NCBI RefSeq assembly: GCF_937876455.1
Contig: NZ_CALFIG010000050.1
Span: 1-9,976, forward strand
Direction of reading: 5' to 3'
Length of the DNA stretch: 9,976 bases
Origin: an uncultured Flavobacterium sp.
GTDB lineage: Bacteria > Bacteroidota > Bacteroidia > Flavobacteriales > Flavobacteriaceae
Shown here: piece after piece, positions 8,211 to 9,976 of the stretch
Layout of the letters: each line of letters begins with the position of its first letter
Numbering within the stretch: position 1 is the first letter of the stretch
Notes under the pieces: generated by a model
Databases searched by the model: none
Told to the model about the DNA's origin: nothing
The model's input: only the letters and a program-made list of their open reading frames with translations
Position numbers and translations under genes: made by a program

Positions 8211-8741
8211 TTATTTATCGTGTAAGGTTATTTTACCAGCTTTACAATCTTCAATCAATTGGTCAAATTTTTCTTTAGATAATTTTTCGTGATAGAAATC
8301 ACCTAATTGCAACATTGGAGCATATCCACAAGCGCCTAAGCATTCTACACCTACAAATTGAAATAACCCATCTTTAGAAATTTCACCTTCTTTAACGCCT
8401 AATTTTTCACAAGCGTAATCCATTAAATCTTCTACACCACGAGTAGCACAACAAGATGTTCTACAAAATTCGAACATATATTTTGCAACGGGTTTTGTAT
8501 TAAACATGGTATAAAAAGTAACTACTTCATATACTTCAATAGGTTGAATTTCTAAAATTTCAGCCACCTTATTTTGTAATTCTGCACTTAACCAGTTGTC
8601 ATGTGCATCCTGTACTTCATGTAAAACAGGAATTAGGGCCGATTTCTTTTTATCAGCAGGATAATGACTGATTAACTCATTAATTCGAGCCATTAATTCT
8701 GGCGTTATATTAATTAGTTGAGTTGCGTTTGATATTTCCAT
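8211..8741 (-). CDS. nuoE: NADH-quinone oxidoreductase subunit E (thioredoxin-like 2Fe-2S)
   Basis: This 176-residue protein of the NADH arm carries the off-pathway 2Fe-2S cluster N1a. An N-terminal helical part (about 15-75, with KKSALIPVLHEVQDAHDNWL) precedes a thioredoxin-like domain. Expected ligands are Cys93 and Cys98 (CRTSCC, spacing x4) and Cys134 and Cys138 (ECLGAC, spacing x3). Cys97 beside Cys98 is an extra cysteine; the x4 spacing of the family points to Cys98 as the ligand. The motif VYEVVTFYTMF (70-80) is typical of the subunit. The length is close to the 166 residues of E. coli NuoE. The start is preceded by an A-run (AGAAAAAAATGG on the coding strand) and no Shine-Dalgarno sequence. 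A 75-base repeat-rich spacer separates it from nuoD, by far the largest gap in this operon. Confidence 0.98.
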   Translation of the reverse strand: MEISNATQLINITPELMARINELISHYPADKKKSALIPVLHEVQDAHDNWLSAELQNKVAEILEIQPIEVYEVVTFYTMFNTKPVAKYMFEFCRTSCCATRGVEDLMDYACEKLGVKEGEISKDGLFQFVGVECLGACGYAPMLQLGDFYHEKLSKEKFDQLIEDCKAGKITLHDK

Positions 8742-8751
8742 TTTTTTCTAA

Positions 8752-8818
8752 TTTAGAAATTAGAATTTAGAAGTTTGAAAGCTATTCTGAATTCTAAACT
8801 CATAATTCATAATTATTT
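8752..8818. repeat. A+T-rich inverted heptanucleotide repeats between nuoD and nuoE
   Basis: The spacer between the nuoD stop and the nuoE start is built of seven-base units. On the plus strand, 8752-8779 reads TTTAGAA, ATTAGAA, TTTAGAA, GTTTGAA. From 8784 to 8818 the units are ATTCTGA, ATTCTAA, ACTCATA, ATTCATA, ATTATTT, which run up to and into the nuoD stop codon. The left units are roughly the reverse complement of the ATTCTAA units on the right. TCATAAT is also perfectly repeated at 8800-8806 and 8807-8813. I recall similar TTAGAAT- and ATTCATA-type repeats between genes in Flavobacteria, but cannot confirm that from this window. There is no room for a gene. Confidence 0.75.
8760..8797 (-). 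other. Predicted mRNA stem-loop in the nuoD-nuoE spacer
   Basis: The arms at 8760-8772 (TTAGAATTTAGAA on the plus strand) and 8785-8797 (TTCTGAATTCTAA) are complementary at 12 of 13 positions and enclose a 12-base loop. In the nuo transcript the single mismatch is a C facing an A. A shorter perfect inverted repeat, TTCTAA-T-TTAGAA, lies at 8746-8758, next to the nuoE start, and could compete with it. The stem is A+T-rich and followed by an A-run instead of a U-run in the transcript, so it does not look like an intrinsic terminator. It might mark an RNA processing or stability site, which is inference. Confidence 0.5.
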
Positions 8819-9976
8819 AAGCGTCTAATTCGCCAGCGATTACGTTTAAACTTGATAATATTGCAATTGCATCTGAAAGCATCGCTCCTTTTATCATTTC
8901 AGGATAGGCTTGGTAATAAATAAAGCAAGGTCTTCTGAAATGTAAACGATAAGGAGTTCTACTTCCATCGGTTATTAAATAGAATCCTAATTCTCCATTA
9001 CCACCCTCTACTGGATGATACACTTCTGCAACTGGCACAGGAACTTCTCCCATAACAATTTTAAAGTGATAAATTAAGGCTTCCATATTGTTATATACAT
9101 CTTCTTTTGGTGGAAGATAATAATCGGGTACATCTGCGTGATAAGGACCTTCAGGTAATTTGTCTAAGGCTTGACGAATAATTTTTAAGGATTCCCAAAC
9201 TTCAGCATTACGAACACAAAAACGATCATAGGTGTCACCTGATTTTCCCACAGGTACATCAAATTCAAAATCTTCATACGAACTGTAAGGTTGCGCTACA
9301 CGCACATCATAATCTACACCAGCCGCTCTTAAATTTGGACCTGTAAAACCATAACTAATTGCTTTTTCAGCAGAAATAGGTCCTACATTTACGGTTCTGT
9401 CAATAAAAATTCTGTTTCTTGTAAATAGACTTTCAAATTCTTCCCATGCTTTAGGGAATTCTTCTAAGAATGTATTTAATTTTTCAAATGCAGCGGGACT
9501 CCAATCTCTTTCAAAACCACCAATTCTACCCATGTTAGTAGTTAAGCGAGCACCACAAATTTCTTCGTAGATTTCGTAGATTTTTTCACGAAATTGGAAT
9601 ACATATAAGAAGCCTGTATACGCTCCAGTATCTACACCTAAAATTGAATTACAAATTAAATGATCTGCAATACGAGCTAATTCCATTACAATAACACGTA
9701 AATATTGTGCGCGTTTTGGAACTTCTATGTTAAGTAATTTTTCTAATGTCATCCACCAAGCCATGTTATTGATTGGTGACGAACAATAGTTCATACGGTC
9801 TGTTAAGGGTGTAATTTGATAAAACGGACGATTTTCGGCAATTTTTTCAAAAGCTCTATGAATATAGCCAATTGTTGGCTCTGCATCAAGGATTCGTTCA
9901 CCATCCATTAAAAGGATATTCTGAAAGATACCATGTGTAGCAGGGTGTGTTGGCTCAAGATTTAGAATAGCTAATT
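8817..9976 (-). CDS. nuoD: NADH-quinone oxidoreductase subunit D (49 kDa quinone-site subunit), 5' end missing
   Basis: The reading frame is open to the right edge, so the N-terminus is missing; 385 complete codons are visible. The Met at 9906-9908 is not the start, because family sequence continues upstream of it (LNLEPTHPATHGIFQNILL). NuoD forms the quinone-reduction cavity with NuoB and NuoH. In visible numbering, His14 of the HPATHG motif and Tyr63 of DRMNY are 49 residues apart. That is the same distance as the quinone-contacting His38 and Tyr87 of Thermus Nqo4. Other family blocks present are RAAGVDYDVR and GELGFYLITDGSRTPYRLHF. The C-terminus ends GELDA where most family members end with a terminal Asp-Arg. 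Whether nuoC is fused upstream, as in E. coli NuoCD, cannot be seen; separate genes would be usual in Flavobacteria. Confidence 0.98.
   Translation of the reverse strand, partial: LAILNLEPTHPATHGIFQNILLMDGERILDAEPTIGYIHRAFEKIAENRPFYQITPLTDRMNYCSSPINNMAWWMTLEKLLNIEVPKRAQYLRVIVMELARIADHLICNSILGVDTGAYTGFLYVFQFREKIYEIYEEICGARLTTNMGRIGGFERDWSPAAFEKLNTFLEEFPKAWEEFESLFTRNRIFIDRTVNVGPISAEKAISYGFTGPNLRAAGVDYDVRVAQPYSSYEDFEFDVPVGKSGDTYDRFCVRNAEVWESLKIIRQALDKLPEGPYHADVPDYYLPPKEDVYNNMEALIYHFKIVMGEVPVPVAEVYHPVEGGNGELGFYLITDGSRTPYRLHFRRPCFIYYQAYPEMIKGAMLSDAIAILSSLNVIAGELDA

Noticed and set aside
8777..8784. Possible internal Bacteroidota promoter: minus-strand TAGCTTTC resembles the -7 element TAnnTTTG
   Set aside because: The last base differs, and no TTG -33 element lies at the proper distance upstream. 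The match is expected by chance in such sequence.
8760..8797. Intrinsic terminator between nuoD and nuoE
   Set aside because: The stem is A+T-rich, contains a C/A mismatch in the transcript, and is followed by A-rich sequence where a U-run would be needed. The downstream genes are essential partners of the same complex.
9906..9908. ATG as the nuoD start
   Set aside because: The frame stays open upstream to the edge and encodes the conserved HPATHG block needed for the quinone site, so this Met is internal.

Overview
The window is one long stretch of a nuo operon, encoding the NADH:quinone oxidoreductase (respiratory complex I, NDH-1). Every gene is on the minus strand, so transcription runs from high to low coordinates. 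Two features point to the Bacteroidota, most likely a Flavobacterium-like member of the Flavobacteriaceae: strongly A+T-rich DNA with A-rich rather than Shine-Dalgarno leaders, and a very short NuoG of 339 residues. NuoD, NuoF and NuoG also have sequence character I recall from that family. The genus cannot be fixed by eye.

In transcription order the window holds nuoD (5' end cut by the right edge), a 75-base A+T-rich repeat spacer, then nuoE, nuoF, nuoG, nuoH, nuoI, nuoJ, nuoK, nuoL, nuoM and the first 24 codons of nuoN, which runs off the left edge. From nuoE to nuoN the genes are separated by 2 to 12 bases, or overlap by one base (TAATG at nuoG/nuoH). All ten visible starts are ATG and all ten visible stops are TAA. 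I see no promoter, terminator, RNA gene, mobile element or CRISPR array, and no plus-strand gene.

The products form the modules of one enzyme. NuoE, NuoF and NuoG are the NADH-oxidising arm. NuoF binds FMN and NADH, and the Fe-S clusters of E, F and G pass electrons inward. NuoI and NuoD, with NuoB and NuoC presumably encoded beyond the right edge, carry electrons to the quinone site at the junction with NuoH. NuoH, J, K, L, M and N form the membrane arm with its chain of charged residues for proton pumping. The catalytic and ligand residues I checked are in place in every subunit, so the complex looks functional and NADH-dependent.

The window is mostly an ordinary housekeeping operon, and I did not find a new system. 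Two things merit a second look. NuoG ends soon after its N7-type cluster domain and has an unusual cysteine pattern there. The nuoD-nuoE spacer is built of inverted heptanucleotide repeats that can fold into a hairpin, exactly at the boundary between quinone-module and NADH-module genes.
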